Assembly: GCF_015234515.1 (NCBI RefSeq)
Contig: NZ_JADGMY010000021.1
Coordinates: 1 to 64,000, forward strand
Length of the DNA stretch: 64,000 nt
Source of the DNA: Cellulomonas sp.
GTDB lineage: Bacteria > Actinomycetota > Actinomycetes > Actinomycetales > Cellulomonadaceae
Reading direction: 5' to 3'
Of the stretch, positions 8,293 through 18,851 are shown in pieces. The position numbers and the translations under genes were made by a program. Under the pieces are notes generated by a model. The model saw only the letters and a program-made list of their open reading frames with translations. It was not told where the DNA came from and did not search any database. The first letter of the stretch is position 1. Each line of letters begins with the position of its first letter.

Positions 8293-11200
8293 TCAGCGGA
8301 AGGGCAGCGTGAGCACCGAGTCGCCCACGCCGACCGACGTCGACGAGCTGCCGATCGCGTTCCACAGCGCGACCCGCACGGTCCCGCCCCTCAGGTCACC
8401 GAGGGCGCCCGTGGCCCTGTCCAGACCCGCGAGGTGCGTGTACCGCTCGGCACCCGGCACGGGATCCGTCGCGAAGTACCGGTACACCTCGACGCGGTCC
8501 CACGTGCCGTCACCCGTCAGGTCGTACTGCACCGAGACCCGTGTGCCGTTGCCGACGCGGTTCCCGGCGTCCAGAGCGATGTCGAACGCGGTCGCCCCGC
8601 CGGTCGTCCTCGCCGTCAGCCCGGTGGCCTGCATGACGACCGCATCCGGCGGCTCGCTCGCCGTGTCGATCCCGCGGGAGGGCGCCAGCTGGATCGTCCC
8701 CGGGCTGCCGGGAGCCGGTACGAGCCTGCCGTTCCCACCGAAGGCGAGCACGAGTCCGTCGGTCGGCTTCGGGGTCACCGTGGGGGTCGGGGTCCCCGTG
8801 GGCTTCGGGGTCGCGGTGGGCGTCGCCGTCGGCTTCGGGGTCACCGTCGGCTTGGGCGTCGCGGTCGCCGTGGGCTTGGGGGTCGCCGTGCGAGTGGGCG
8901 TCGCCGTGGGCTTCGGCGTCACCGTCGGCGTCGGCTCACCCGGTCCGCCGACGGCACCGCCGCCGGACCACGAGAAGGCACCGGCTGTCACCGTGCGGCC
9001 GGCGGGGACCTCGAGACGCGTCCCGTCGCCGAACGTCACCGTGCGTGCCCGCGACGTCACGTTGGCCGCCACGTAGGTGCGTCGACCGTCCTTGACGAAC
9101 ACCGCGGACAGCGGGCTCGACCCGCGCACCGTGGTGTCGAGGTTGCCCAGTGCCGCGAGGTTGGCCACCCAGTGGAACGTGTGCGCGCGCGACTCGCCCT
9201 CCTCGACGGGGTAGCCGGGGTCCGCGCGGAGCTGCCGGAGCGCCTCCTCGCCGTCACCGAGCGCGAGGTAGCTCCACAGGATGTCCTGCCACACGGTCGG
9301 CCTGCCGCCGTTCGTGTCGACGAGCTCGGCGTAGTTGGACACGACGTCGTCCGGCCGGATGCCCAGGTAGAGGTGCGACCCGGTGATGGGCAGCGTGTTG
9401 ATGCCCTGGATCATCTCGGCCTCGCCGGAGAACCACGTCGAGTACGTCCCGCCGTCGCCCCACACCATCCCCAGCGTCGTGTGGCCGAAGCCCTCCGGGA
9501 TCGCGCCGGCCTGGTCGAACCAGTACTCCTGGATCGTCGCGGCCTGCGTCGCGTACAGGTAGGCGCCGGCGTCCCGGACCGCCGTGTCACCGGTCGCCTC
9601 GCCCCACTGCACGAGGGCCCCGGCGAAGTTCTGCCCCTCGGAGCTCGACTCCTGGTTGTTGCCCGCAGCGAACGCGCCGTGCCCGGAGGCCCAGTCGTGA
9701 CCGGCGTAGATGTCGAAGTCACGCAGGTACGGGAAGCGGGTCTCCGCCCGGTCGTACCCGTTGGCGTCGCGGATCAGCAGGTCCACCATGCCGCCGTACT
9801 GCTCGTCGGACGCCCACTGCGGGTCGAACCGGGCGAGCGTCGCGGCGGCCGCGATGAAGTAGCCGTAGTGGAAGTGGTGGTCGTTGAGCTCGGTGTCCGA
9901 GCCGTAGGAGGCCGGGTAGCCGATGAGGGTGCCCCAGCGCTCGTCGTAGGCGAACACCTGCTCGCTCTTGCCCGGCGTCGCCGTGAACCACTCGGTGAGC
10001 GTGTCCCGGACCAGACCCAGCGTCGTGTCGCGGATCTCGGTCTCCCCCAGCTGGTCGGCGATCTCGACGATCCGGGTGGCGCGGCCCAGCGCCTTGCCGG
10101 TCCAGTAGGTGTCGGCCCGCAGGATCGGCAGCGGGTCGGCCGCGACCTCCGCCAGGAGCCGGTCGAGCGTCGCGCGGTCGCTGCCGGACGACGTGGCGAC
10201 CGCGGGGATCTCCGGCAGGATGCCGGTGAACGGGGTCGTCGTGGTGAACGAGGTCGTGTCCGCGTACGCCGTCATCTTGCCGCGCGGGCTCGGGTACGGG
10301 GTGTCGAGCTCGTCCCCGTCCACGGCGGTCAGGTAGCGCTGCTGGTGCGGGTACAGCGCGACCACCGCGCCGTCGGCGTAGCCCTCGAGCGTCGTGGTCC
10401 CGATCTCGTAGGTCGTGCGCACGACCGCGCGAGCCGCGTCGTAGGTGTAGTCGGCGACGGTGCTGGTGACCTCGGCGAACGCTGAGTCGGCGACGGCGTC
10501 GAGCGCGGCTGCCCGGTCGGTGTCCGTGGCGTCCGCGGCCGTCGCGAGGGCCGTGACCGCGAGGTATCCCCGGCCGGCGAGCGAGGACCGCATCGTCGAC
10601 CCCGAGACCTGCCACGAGGAGCCCGTGGGCGCGAACGCGGCGTAGTCGTGCCCGTTCGCGGTGAACCCGAGCGTCGCGCCGTCCCGCGCCCAGACGCGCA
10701 CGTCGTGCGCGGAGGTCAGCAGGGCGTCACCGCCCTGGAGGTGGTACCAGGAGGTGGGCAGCCCGTGCCCGATCGTCGCGCGCAGGCTGCGCGTCCCGTC
10801 CGACCACGACGGTGTCACCGTCCAGTCGGTCCAGCCCGCGACCTGCACGGTCGGTGCGTCGAGCCCCGCGACGCCCACCACCACGTCCTGCTCGAACCCG
10901 AAGTGGAACTCGCCGATCCCACCGGGCGTGCCCGACAGGGTCGCCTCGCGCGGGGCCGACAGCCCGAGGCCCCCGGGCGTGGGCTGGTAGGACGCCGGGT
11001 GCGCGTGCAGCGGCTCGCTCATGCGGCAGTCGAGCCGCTTGTACAGCAGGGACGACCACCAGTCGTTCGTGGGCAGCGGACCCGTCGGTGCGTCCGCGGT
11101 GAGCGCGGCGCGGGGGTCGGCCTCGACCGAGTCGCAGCCCTCCGGCGTCGGGCCGACGGGTGCCGCGGCGTAGCCACCCGCACCGACGTCCACGACGCCC

Positions 11201-11364
11201 TCGGCGGCCGCGGAACGGTCCGTCGGGACGACGACGAGGGCGGTGGCGATCCCGAGCGCGAGGGCCGTGCACGCCGCCACCCGAGATCGTGACCACGGTG
11301 CGCTCACCGTGCTCCGGGCATGGTGGATCTGGGACCCCCGTGGGGTCCGGAACTGTGTTGACAT
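8293..11364 (-). CDS. Secreted endo-beta-1,3-glucanase, family GH81, with PT linker and C-terminal binding module
   Basis: A 1023-residue secreted enzyme that should cleave beta-1,3-glucans such as laminarin or fungal walls. A long twin-charged signal peptide ends near SAAA-EG (about residue 50). The GH81 catalytic domain spans roughly 60-780; it carries LPTNDWWSSLLYK near the N terminus, ELNDHHFHYGYF with the likely catalytic Asp near 495, and NNQESSSEGQN with catalytic Glu residues near 570. A Pro/Thr/Lys linker (about 806-872, repeated TPKPTAT) joins a ~150-residue C-terminal domain containing DLTGDGTWDRVE and VALWNAIG, most like a CBM56 beta-glucan-binding module. The ATG at 11364 leaves a sensible signal peptide; a longer frame to 11514 would include the promoter. 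Confidence 0.9.
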   Translation of the reverse strand: MSTQFRTPRGSQIHHARSTVSAPWSRSRVAACTALALGIATALVVVPTDRSAAAEGVVDVGAGGYAAAPVGPTPEGCDSVEADPRAALTADAPTGPLPTNDWWSSLLYKRLDCRMSEPLHAHPASYQPTPGGLGLSAPREATLSGTPGGIGEFHFGFEQDVVVGVAGLDAPTVQVAGWTDWTVTPSWSDGTRSLRATIGHGLPTSWYHLQGGDALLTSAHDVRVWARDGATLGFTANGHDYAAFAPTGSSWQVSGSTMRSSLAGRGYLAVTALATAADATDTDRAAALDAVADSAFAEVTSTVADYTYDAARAVVRTTYEIGTTTLEGYADGAVVALYPHQQRYLTAVDGDELDTPYPSPRGKMTAYADTTSFTTTTPFTGILPEIPAVATSSGSDRATLDRLLAEVAADPLPILRADTYWTGKALGRATRIVEIADQLGETEIRDTTLGLVRDTLTEWFTATPGKSEQVFAYDERWGTLIGYPASYGSDTELNDHHFHYGYFIAAAATLARFDPQWASDEQYGGMVDLLIRDANGYDRAETRFPYLRDFDIYAGHDWASGHGAFAAGNNQESSSEGQNFAGALVQWGEATGDTAVRDAGAYLYATQAATIQEYWFDQAGAIPEGFGHTTLGMVWGDGGTYSTWFSGEAEMIQGINTLPITGSHLYLGIRPDDVVSNYAELVDTNGGRPTVWQDILWSYLALGDGEEALRQLRADPGYPVEEGESRAHTFHWVANLAALGNLDTTVRGSSPLSAVFVKDGRRTYVAANVTSRARTVTFGDGTRLEVPAGRTVTAGAFSWSGGGAVGGPGEPTPTVTPKPTATPTRTATPKPTATATPKPTVTPKPTATPTATPKPTGTPTPTVTPKPTDGLVLAFGGNGRLVPAPGSPGTIQLAPSRGIDTASEPPDAVVMQATGLTARTTGGATAFDIALDAGNRVGNGTRVSVQYDLTGDGTWDRVEVYRYFATDPVPGAERYTHLAGLDRATGALGDLRGGTVRVALWNAIGSSSTSVGVGDSVLTLPFR

Positions 11365-11512
11365 GGTGTGATGCCCCCAGGCGACCGGCTCGCGCGTCGC
11401 GCGCGCGAGTGCCGCCCTGTGAGAACGGTGCACTGCGCCGTTGCTGTGCACCGCGACGCTCCCCGCACGGCCCCCGTTGGCCGTGCTGCGATGAGTGCGG
11501 TCTGTGATCACC

Positions 11513-11541
11513 ACGCTAACAGTTCGTTGACACGCGTCAAC
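11513..11541 (-). promoter_or_regulatory. Predicted promoter and operator of the GH81 gene
   Basis: Read on the minus strand, TTGACG (11535-11540) and TAGCGT (11513-11518) are separated by 16 bases, giving a good promoter for the GH81 gene about 145 bases downstream. The -35 box is embedded in a 16-base near-palindrome (11526-11541) with arms GTTGAC/GTCAAC around a central CG, the layout of LacI-family operators. A hairpin with 8-bp arms (11465-11472 and 11479-11486) lies in the leader. Regulation by a sugar-responsive repressor is inference. Confidence 0.5.
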
Positions 11542-11546
11542 TGGAA

Positions 11547-11579
11547 GCGGCGGAGGCCCCTGTCCGGGTCCTCCGCCGC
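11547..11579 (-). terminator. Terminator of the thioredoxin gene
   Basis: A 10-bp stem (11547-11556 with 11570-11579) around a 13-base loop starts 14 bases after the thioredoxin stop on the minus strand. It separates that gene from the GH81 promoter. Confidence 0.7.
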
Positions 11580-11592
11580 GTGTGGAGCCTGC

Positions 11593-11961
11593 TCAGACCT
11601 GCGCCTGGCGCTCCGCGAGCTTGGCCCGGACCTCGTCCATGTCGAGCTCCTTGACGGCCGTGACGACCTGCTCGAGCGACGGCGCCGGCAGCGCGCCTGC
11701 CTGGTTGTACACCAGGACGCCGTCCCGGAACGCCATGAGCGTCGGGATCGAGCTGATCTGGAGCTCCGCGGCCAGCTGCTGCTCGGCCTCCGTGTCGATC
11801 TTCGCGTGCACGATCTCGGGGTGCAGCTCGCTCGACGCCTCGAAGACGGGGCCGAACATGCGGCACGGCGGGCACCACGACGCCCAGAAGTCCACCAGGA
11901 CGATCTCGTTGTCCTTGATGGTGTCGGCGATCGTGTCGGCGGTCAGCGTGGTGGTAGCCAT
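11593..11961 (-). CDS. Thioredoxin with CPPC active site
   Basis: A 122-residue thioredoxin with DFWASWCPPCRMFGP, redox cysteines at 30 and 33, the cis-proline in SSIPTLMAF and no signal peptide, so it acts in the cytoplasm. The CPPC pair differs from the usual CGPC and should change the redox potential. The C terminus is about ten residues longer than in a minimal thioredoxin and highly charged. The ATG at 11961 has GGAG about eight bases upstream. It may serve the Bcp peroxidase encoded 3.5 kb away. Confidence 0.9.
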   Translation of the reverse strand: MATTTLTADTIADTIKDNEIVLVDFWASWCPPCRMFGPVFEASSELHPEIVHAKIDTEAEQQLAAELQISSIPTLMAFRDGVLVYNQAGALPAPSLEQVVTAVKELDMDEVRAKLAERQAQV

Positions 11962-12083
11962 AGGTGTCTCTCCATCCTGCGGGGTTCGATGGCTACAGCG
12001 CCCCGCCCTGCAGGGCTATTCCCTCTCCCGCCCGGCCGCGAGGCGATGCGGCCCACCGGCCACGGACGGGGTAGAACTGCACG

Positions 12084-12638
12084 GTGACCGCCTCAGCCGA
12101 GTTCCCCCCTGGCCCCGAGCGACCCGCCGGCTGGCTGTCGGCCGACCAGATGGCGACAGCCCGCAGCCAGCTGCCGATCCTGTACGTCGACGCGATCCCC
12201 GTCCGCGTCGACGAGTCCGGCGACGTCGTCGCCGTCGGCCTGCTGCTGCGCGTGACGCGCGAGGGCGTCATGTCCCGCGCACTCGTGTCGGGCCGCGTCA
12301 TGTACCACGAGCGGATCCGCGACGCGCTGCTGCGGCACATCGAGAAGGACCTCGGACCGGTGGCGCTGCCCCAGGTCCCCGCGTCGCCGCAGCCGTTCAC
12401 CGTGGCCGAGTACTTCCCGACACCGGGCGTCACGCCCTACCACGACCCTCGCCAGCACGCGGTGTCCCTCGCCTACGTCGTGCCCGTCACGGGCGACTGC
12501 CGGCCCCAGCAGGACGCGCTCGACCTCGCCTGGCTCACGCCCGAGGAGGCGTGCACCGAGGCCGTGCAGGTCGAGATGAACGGCGGCCAGGGCCTGCTGC
12601 TGCGCCAGGCGATGGCGTGGGTGGGCCGCCTGCCCTGA
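12084..12638 (+). CDS. NUDIX-fold protein of the DUF4916 group
   Basis: A 184-residue cytoplasmic protein. The region DAIPVRVDESGDVVAVGLLLR, the repeated aromatic and acidic residues through LVSGRVMYHERIRDALLRHIEKDLG, and QHAVSLAYVVPVTGDCRPQQDALDLAWLTPEEA resemble NUDIX-type proteins grouped as DUF4916 in actinobacteria. A canonical GX5EX7REUXEEXGU box is not evident, so hydrolase activity is uncertain. The GTG at 12084 has TAGAAC six bases upstream, a weak leaderless signal. It converges with the ABC-F gene 15 bases away. Confidence 0.65.
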   Translation: MTASAEFPPGPERPAGWLSADQMATARSQLPILYVDAIPVRVDESGDVVAVGLLLRVTREGVMSRALVSGRVMYHERIRDALLRHIEKDLGPVALPQVPASPQPFTVAEYFPTPGVTPYHDPRQHAVSLAYVVPVTGDCRPQQDALDLAWLTPEEACTEAVQVEMNGGQGLLLRQAMAWVGRLP

Positions 12639-12653
12639 CGGACCGCCCTCGGG

Positions 12654-14311
<1,658 letters not shown>

Positions 14312-14315
<4 letters not shown>

Positions 14316-14965
14316 GCCCGCAGTGCCGCCACGAGGTGCGGCACGAGCGCCCGGAACGCCTGCCCGCGGTGGCTGATCGCGTTCTTCTCCTCCGGGGTGA
14401 GCTCCGCGCACGTGCGGGTCTCACCCAGGGGCACGAGCACGGGGTCGTAGCCGAAGCCGTGCTGGCCGCGCGGCGCTGCCGCCAGCGTGCCCTCGAGCGT
14501 CCCGACCTCGACGTGCTCGGTGCCCTCGGGCGTCACGAGTGCCGCTGCGCACACGAACCGTGCCCCGCGGTGCGCGGGCGGGACGTCGGCGAGCTGCGCG
14601 AGCAGCAGGGCGAGGTTGGCGGCGTCGTCCCCGTGGCGGCCCGCCCAGCGCGCCGAGAAGATCCCCGGCGCCCCACCGAGCACGTCCACGCTCAGACCCG
14701 AGTCGTCGGCGACCGCGGGCAGTCCGGTCGCGGCCGCGAGCGCGCGGGCCTTGATCAGGGCGTTCTCCGCGAACGTCACGCCGTCCTCGACCGGCTCGGG
14801 CGCGTGCACGTCGCGCGCCCCGATCACGGCGCCGGGGTCGAGCTCCGGCAGCGCGGGCGCGAGGATCGCGCGCAGCTCGCCGACCTTGTGCGCGTTGTGC
14901 GTCGCCAGGACGAGGCGCGCGCCCGGCGGGACCTCGACGGCCCGGGGCGCGTCGGGTGCCGTCAC
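14312..14965 (-). CDS. rdgB: Non-canonical purine NTP pyrophosphatase (RdgB/HAM1)
   Basis: A 217-residue cytoplasmic enzyme that hydrolyses dITP, XTP and similar damaged nucleotides. Family motifs are [14 protein letters not shown] at the N terminus, [40 protein letters not shown] with the catalytic Asp, and [10 protein letters not shown]...FAEL-like [15 protein letters not shown]. The GTG at 14965 overlaps the stop of rph (GTGA) and its own stop overlaps the ABC-F start. rph-rdgB pairing is conserved in actinobacteria. The substrate specificity is taken from the family. Confidence 0.95.
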
Positions 14966-15807
14966 GAGACGGGGGCCGCGCCCGCGGCCCGCGTCGCCGA
15001 GCCGTCGCCCGCGGGGGCGGCCAGCACGGCGGCCTGCAGCGCCGCGAGCTGCGCGGTGCCCGCCACGGCGAGGTCGAGCAGCGCGTCGAGCTCCGCGCGG
15101 GCGAACGGCGCCTGCTCGGCGGTGCCCTGCACCTCGACGAACGTGCCGGCGCCCGTCGTCACCACGTTCATGTCCGTCTCGGCGCGGACGTCCTCCACGT
15201 ACGGCAGGTCCAGGACCGGGACACCGTCGACGATGCCGACGCTCACGGCCGCCACGGAGTCGCGCAGCACCTGCCGCCCCGGCTTCACCAGACGCTTCTC
15301 GGTGGCCCACGCCACGGCGTCCGCGAGCGCGACGTACGCGCCGGTGATGGCGGCCGTGCGCGTGCCGCCGTCGGCCTGCAGCACGTCGCAGTCGAGCACG
15401 ATCGTGTTCTCGCCCAGCGCGCTGACGTCGATCACCGCGCGCAGCGAGCGACCGACCAGCCGGGAGATCTCGTGCGTGCGGCCACCGACCTTGCCGCGCA
15501 CCGACTCGCGGTCCGAGCGGCTGTTCGTGGCCCGCGGCAGCATCGCGTACTCGGCCGTCACCCAGCCCTCGCCCGATCCCTTGCGCCAGCGCGGCACGCC
15601 CTCGGTGAACGACGCCACGCACAGCACCTTGGTGCCGCCGAACTCCACGAGCACCGAGCCCTCCCCCGCGTCGAGGAACCGGCGCGTGATCGTCACGGGT
15701 CGCAGCTCGTCCGGCCGCCGCCCGTCGACCCGCACGACAGCCCCGGCGCTCGCGCCGCCTCCCGCAACCGTCCCGACACCTGCACTCGACCCACCGGCAC
15801 TCACCAT
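14962..15807 (-). CDS. rph: Ribonuclease PH
   Basis: A 281-residue phosphorolytic exoribonuclease that trims tRNA 3' ends. The sequence from [20 protein letters not shown] through [38 protein letters not shown] and [23 protein letters not shown] is standard RNase PH. It has a non-conserved Gly/Ala-rich N-terminal leader of about 23 residues and an Ala-rich tail. The ATG at 15807 is supported by TAGGGT at 15815-15820 seven bases upstream, a leaderless promoter, which means rph now starts its own transcript downstream of the inserted AbiEi/DUF559 gene. Confidence 0.93.
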   Translation of the reverse strand: MVSAGGSSAGVGTVAGGGASAGAVVRVDGRRPDELRPVTITRRFLDAGEGSVLVEFGGTKVLCVASFTEGVPRWRKGSGEGWVTAEYAMLPRATNSRSDRESVRGKVGGRTHEISRLVGRSLRAVIDVSALGENTIVLDCDVLQADGGTRTAAITGAYVALADAVAWATEKRLVKPGRQVLRDSVAAVSVGIVDGVPVLDLPYVEDVRAETDMNVVTTGAGTFVEVQGTAEQAPFARAELDALLDLAVAGTAQLAALQAAVLAAPAGDGSATRAAGAAPVS

Positions 15808-15867
15808 GCCCACGACCCTACGGTCCCCGACCGCTACCCTCCGAACCGGCCCACCGCCGCCCGTCCC

Positions 15868-15985
15868 CGAGCGCGGCACTCACGTGCCGAGCGCGGGTCA
15901 AACGAGTACCGCGTTCGGCGGGGAGGTGCCGCGTTCGGCGGGGAGGTGCCGCGTTCGGCGGGGAGGTGCCGCGTTCGCCGGAGCA
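15868..15985. repeat. GC-rich palindromic element with 20-bp tandem repeats
   Basis: The segment opens with two CGAGCGCGG half-sites (15868, 15889); the second faces CCGCGTTCG at 15909-15917. It then becomes a tandem array: four 20-bp units at 15906-15985 of the form GTGCCGCGTTCGGCGGGGAG, the last one decayed. The stretch 15901-15920 matches 60349-60368 at 19 of 20 bases, and 15889-15902 closely matches 25258-25271. It lies between rph and the 3' end of the AbiEi/DUF559 gene. Confidence 0.8.
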
Positions 15986-16006
15986 CCTCCGGACGGCGGC
16001 CGGTGG

Positions 16007-17146
16007 TCAGCGCACGCCCGCCGCGCGAAGACGCGCGATCATCGGACCGCCCGCCCACGCGTCCTGCCAGGTCCAGCGCGCGACACGCAGACCGGCGGCC
16101 CGGAGCCTGTCCTCACGCAGCTTCTCCTCCCAGAGCACGTCCGCCGCGCCGGAGCCGTACTTGGTGCGTCCGTCGAACTCCCCGACCACGCCGTGCACGG
16201 GCCACCAGAAGTCGACGCGCCCGACGAACCCGTGCCGGTCCCGCACCTCGTGCTGGAGAACGGGCGCACCCAGACCCCACTCGGCCATGCGGACCCGGCT
16301 CAACGACTCGCCCGGTGACTCCGACCGCCCGTCGACGAGCGCAGCGGTGCGGCGCGCCGCCCGGACGCCACGGCCCCGCCCTGCGCGCTCGACCTCGGCA
16401 TGCAGCTCCTCGACGGTCGCCAGGCCGTGGCGCACAGCGGCGTCACCGGCCGCCACTCCCGCCACGACCCCGCCGGCCCGGGCGAGGTCGACGACGGTCC
16501 GCGCCGGGGACGTGACCGTGATCCCGTCGACGACCGTGACGTCGACACGGCCCGCGACGGCATGCCGGACGACGTCGCCGTGCGACCGGCCACCACCGGC
16601 GGGCTCCCGCACGACGTGCACGCCGCTGTCGTGACGGCCGACGACCGGTAGCCCCAGCACGGCAGCGGCCGACCAGTGCGAGAACACCGGTGGCCGGCTC
16701 GCGACGGCGAGGACGGCCTGGACCTGGACGACGTGCCGCGCGTCGTCGTCCAGCTCTCGCAACTCCTCGGCGCCGACGTACGTGCCGCGCCGCACGCGCA
16801 CGAGACGACCGGCCCGCGCCATGCGCTGCACCGTCTCGGGCTCGACGCCGCTCGACCGTTCGCGCCCGTGGACGTGGACGAGCACCGGCACGGGCGGAGA
16901 CGCAACCGGCTGGCCTTGGGCCACATCACGCCTGCTGCCGAGGACCGGGACACGCCCGCCCCGGGGAACCGGAGCACTCCCGCCGACGAGGGCCGCAGCG
17001 CGCTCAGCACCTCCCCGAGCGGACGCCCCGCCCGTCGACACCGCGGATCGCCGACCGGTCGCTGCCCTGTCCATCGCTGCGCCGTCCATGGCCCGCACCG
17101 TCGCACGACGGCCGCCCCGCCGGTGAGCGCCATCCACAGCCCTCAT
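16007..17146 (-). CDS. AbiEi-type winged-helix protein with C-terminal DUF559/Vsr-like nuclease domain
   Basis: About 379 residues; the N-terminal 90 are low-complexity and the true start may be later. Residues ~95-125 resemble the AbiEi antitoxin winged helix (VQRMARAGRLVRVRRGTYVG), followed by a conserved middle (FSHWSAAAVLGLP ... VDGITVTSPARTVVDLA). The C-terminal 100 residues form a PD-(D/E)XK-like fold: SESPGESLSRVRMAEWG, GRVDFWWPVHGVVGEFDG, then KLREDRLRAAGLRVARWTW. Such proteins are abundant in actinobacteria and poorly characterised; a defence role is often assumed. No AbiEii toxin partner is adjacent. The gene splits the usual MBL hydrolase-rph junction and is bracketed by repeats. 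Confidence 0.65.
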   Translation of the reverse strand: MRAVDGAHRRGGRRATVRAMDGAAMDRAATGRRSAVSTGGASARGGAERAAALVGGSAPVPRGGRVPVLGSRRDVAQGQPVASPPVPVLVHVHGRERSSGVEPETVQRMARAGRLVRVRRGTYVGAEELRELDDDARHVVQVQAVLAVASRPPVFSHWSAAAVLGLPVVGRHDSGVHVVREPAGGGRSHGDVVRHAVAGRVDVTVVDGITVTSPARTVVDLARAGGVVAGVAAGDAAVRHGLATVEELHAEVERAGRGRGVRAARRTAALVDGRSESPGESLSRVRMAEWGLGAPVLQHEVRDRHGFVGRVDFWWPVHGVVGEFDGRTKYGSGAADVLWEEKLREDRLRAAGLRVARWTWQDAWAGGPMIARLRAAGVR

Positions 17147-17224
17147 CGAGCGCGGTACTCGACCGTCGAACGCGGTGCTCGTATGTAGCGCGCTCGACCG
17201 CCGGGTACCGCGCTCGGCGGGAGG
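17147..17224. repeat. Second copy of the GC-rich palindromic element
   Basis: Two direct 15-mers, CGAGCGCGGTACTCG (17147-17161) and CGAACGCGGTGCTCG (17167-17181), are followed by the inverted form GTACCGCGCTCGGCGGGAGG (17205-17224), which matches the first tandem unit at 15906. The element starts one base upstream of the ATG at 17146, so it may carry the promoter or leader of the AbiEi/DUF559 gene. Confidence 0.75.
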
Positions 17225-17243
17225 GCCGGGCGGATCGGGTCGG

Positions 17244-18032
17244 TCAGAGCGAGTACGTCGCGCCCGGGGCCGCGAGGGTCACCGGGCCGTCGTACACGGC
17301 GCGGGCCTCCGCCAGGGCGATCTCGGGGTCGTTCCACGCGGGGACGTGCGTCAGGACGAGGGCGCGGGAGCCGCCGCGGGCCGCCGCCTCGCCCGCACGA
17401 CGGCCGGTCAGGTGGATGCCGCGGACGTGGTCGTCGCGCCCCTCGACGAACGCGGCCTCGGCCAGCAGGACGTCGGCACCGGTGGCCAGGTCGTCGAGGC
17501 CCGCGCACGCATCGGTGTCGCCGGTGTAGGCGAGCGTGACGCGGCGTGCCGGGTCGGCCTCCGACGGCCCGCTCACGCGGATGCCGAACGCCGGCACCGG
17601 ATGCTCGACGGGCACCGGCTCGAGGGTCAGCGGGCCGACGTGCACCTGCTCGCCTGCGCGCCACGTGCGGACGTCGAACTGCTCGCCGGTGTGGGCGGCG
17701 AGGTCGTCACCGGACATGTGCCCCAGCCGCTCGAGCGTGCCCTCGGGCCCGTGGACCGCGACACGCGGGAGCGGACCGGCCGGTCGGTAGCGCCGGTACA
17801 CCCCGAGGACGGCCATGTCGGCGACGTGGTCGGCGTGCAGGTGGGACAGCGCGACGACGTCGAGCGCCGCGGGGTCACCCCAGCGCTGCAGCGCCCCCAG
17901 CGCGCCGTTGCCCAGGTCCAGCAGGGCCGACCACGTGCGCCCCTCGGCGTCCTCGGCCTGCACCAGGTACGACGACGCGGCCGACCTCGGTCCCGGGAAG
18001 GACCCCGCACACCCCAGCACGACCAGCCTCAT
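17244..18032 (-). CDS. MBL-fold metallohydrolase, Rv1339-like (RNase Z/phosphodiesterase group)
   Basis: A 262-residue metallo-beta-lactamase-fold enzyme with the zinc motif HLHADH (His64, His66, Asp68, His69), later metal ligands in [11 protein letters not shown] and [13 protein letters not shown], and a C-terminal [12 protein letters not shown]. In mycobacteria the positional homologue lies between murI and rph and has been reported as an atypical cAMP phosphodiesterase; the activity here is inferred from that synteny. Its ATG overlaps the murI stop (ATGA). Confidence 0.82.
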   Translation of the reverse strand: MRLVVLGCAGSFPGPRSAASSYLVQAEDAEGRTWSALLDLGNGALGALQRWGDPAALDVVALSHLHADHVADMAVLGVYRRYRPAGPLPRVAVHGPEGTLERLGHMSGDDLAAHTGEQFDVRTWRAGEQVHVGPLTLEPVPVEHPVPAFGIRVSGPSEADPARRVTLAYTGDTDACAGLDDLATGADVLLAEAAFVEGRDDHVRGIHLTGRRAGEAAARGGSRALVLTHVPAWNDPEIALAEARAVYDGPVTLAAPGATYSL

Positions 18033-18841
18033 CGCAGCGCCCCCCTCGGCTCGACCGCTTCGACCTCCGGACCGAGGAAGCGCCGCGCGAGCGTCGCGAA
18101 CGACCCGGGGTCACCCGTCGCGAGGAACCGGTGCGTCGCCGGGCCCGCCGCCGGGTCGCGCTCGAGGCCGTGCGCCACGAGGGTCCGGTAGACGTCCTTG
18201 GCGGTCTCCTCGGCGCTCGACACGAGCGTGACCTGGTCCCCCATCACGTAGGAGATGACGCCCGTCAGCAGCGGGTAGTGCGTGCAGCCCAGGACGAGCG
18301 TGTCGACGCCCGCCGCACGGACCGGGTCGAGGTACTCGTGCGCCGTCGCGAGCGCGTCCGGCCCCGAGGTCACCCCTGCCTCGACGAGCTCCACGAAGCG
18401 CGGGCAGGCGCGCGACGTCAGGTCCACGCCCGCGACCGCGAACGCGTCGTCGTAGGCCCGCGAGTCGATCGTCGCCCGCGTGCCGATGACGCCGATGCGT
18501 CCGTTGCGCGTCGCCGCGACCGCACGACGTGCCGCCGGCAGGACGACCTCGACGACCGGCAGGCCGCGGCGCAGCGTGTACCGCTCGCGGGCGTCGCGCA
18601 GCACCGCGGCGGACGCGCTGTTGCACGCGATGACGAGCATCTTGACCCCGGCGTCGACGAGGTCGTCCATGATCTCGAGAGAGTGCGCCCGCACCGCTGC
18701 CAGCGGCTTGGGTCCGTAAGGGCTGTTGAGGGTGTCGCCGATGTACAGGGTGGACTCGTGCGGCAGCTGGTCGAGGATCGACCGCGCCACGGTCAGGCCC
18801 CCGACACCGGAGTCGAAGATGCCGATGGGGGCGTCGCTCAC
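18029..18841 (-). CDS. murI: Glutamate racemase
   Basis: A 270-residue cytoplasmic enzyme giving D-glutamate for peptidoglycan. The N terminus [16 protein letters not shown], the first catalytic cysteine in IACNSASAA (Cys73) and the second in LGCTHYPLL (Cys186) are all present, and length is normal. The GTG at 18841 is preferred to a longer start because TAGTCT at 18849-18854 lies seven bases upstream, giving a leaderless promoter inside the end of the DUF2017 gene. It is the first gene of the murI-MBL pair. Confidence 0.96.
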   Translation of the reverse strand: MSDAPIGIFDSGVGGLTVARSILDQLPHESTLYIGDTLNSPYGPKPLAAVRAHSLEIMDDLVDAGVKMLVIACNSASAAVLRDARERYTLRRGLPVVEVVLPAARRAVAATRNGRIGVIGTRATIDSRAYDDAFAVAGVDLTSRACPRFVELVEAGVTSGPDALATAHEYLDPVRAAGVDTLVLGCTHYPLLTGVISYVMGDQVTLVSSAEETAKDVYRTLVAHGLERDPAAGPATHRFLATGDPGSFATLARRFLGPEVEAVEPRGALR

Positions 18842-18851
18842 CCGACCGAGA

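Noticed and set aside
8741..8945. Direct DNA repeats
   Set aside because: They encode the TPKPTAT-type linker of the GH81 protein and are explained by it; the same holds for 36725-36850 in the esterase gene.
8284..10485. 733-codon open frame opposite the GH81 gene
   Set aside because: It is an Arg/Val/Gly-rich shadow of GH81 codons, typical of high-GC DNA, and resembles no protein family.
15906..15985. Possible CRISPR array
   Set aside because: Units are 20 bp and contiguous, with no unique spacers and no cas genes nearby.
16007..17146. Complete type IV toxin-antitoxin pair
   Set aside because: No AbiEii-like nucleotidyltransferase toxin gene lies on either side; only the AbiEi-like part and a fused nuclease domain are present.
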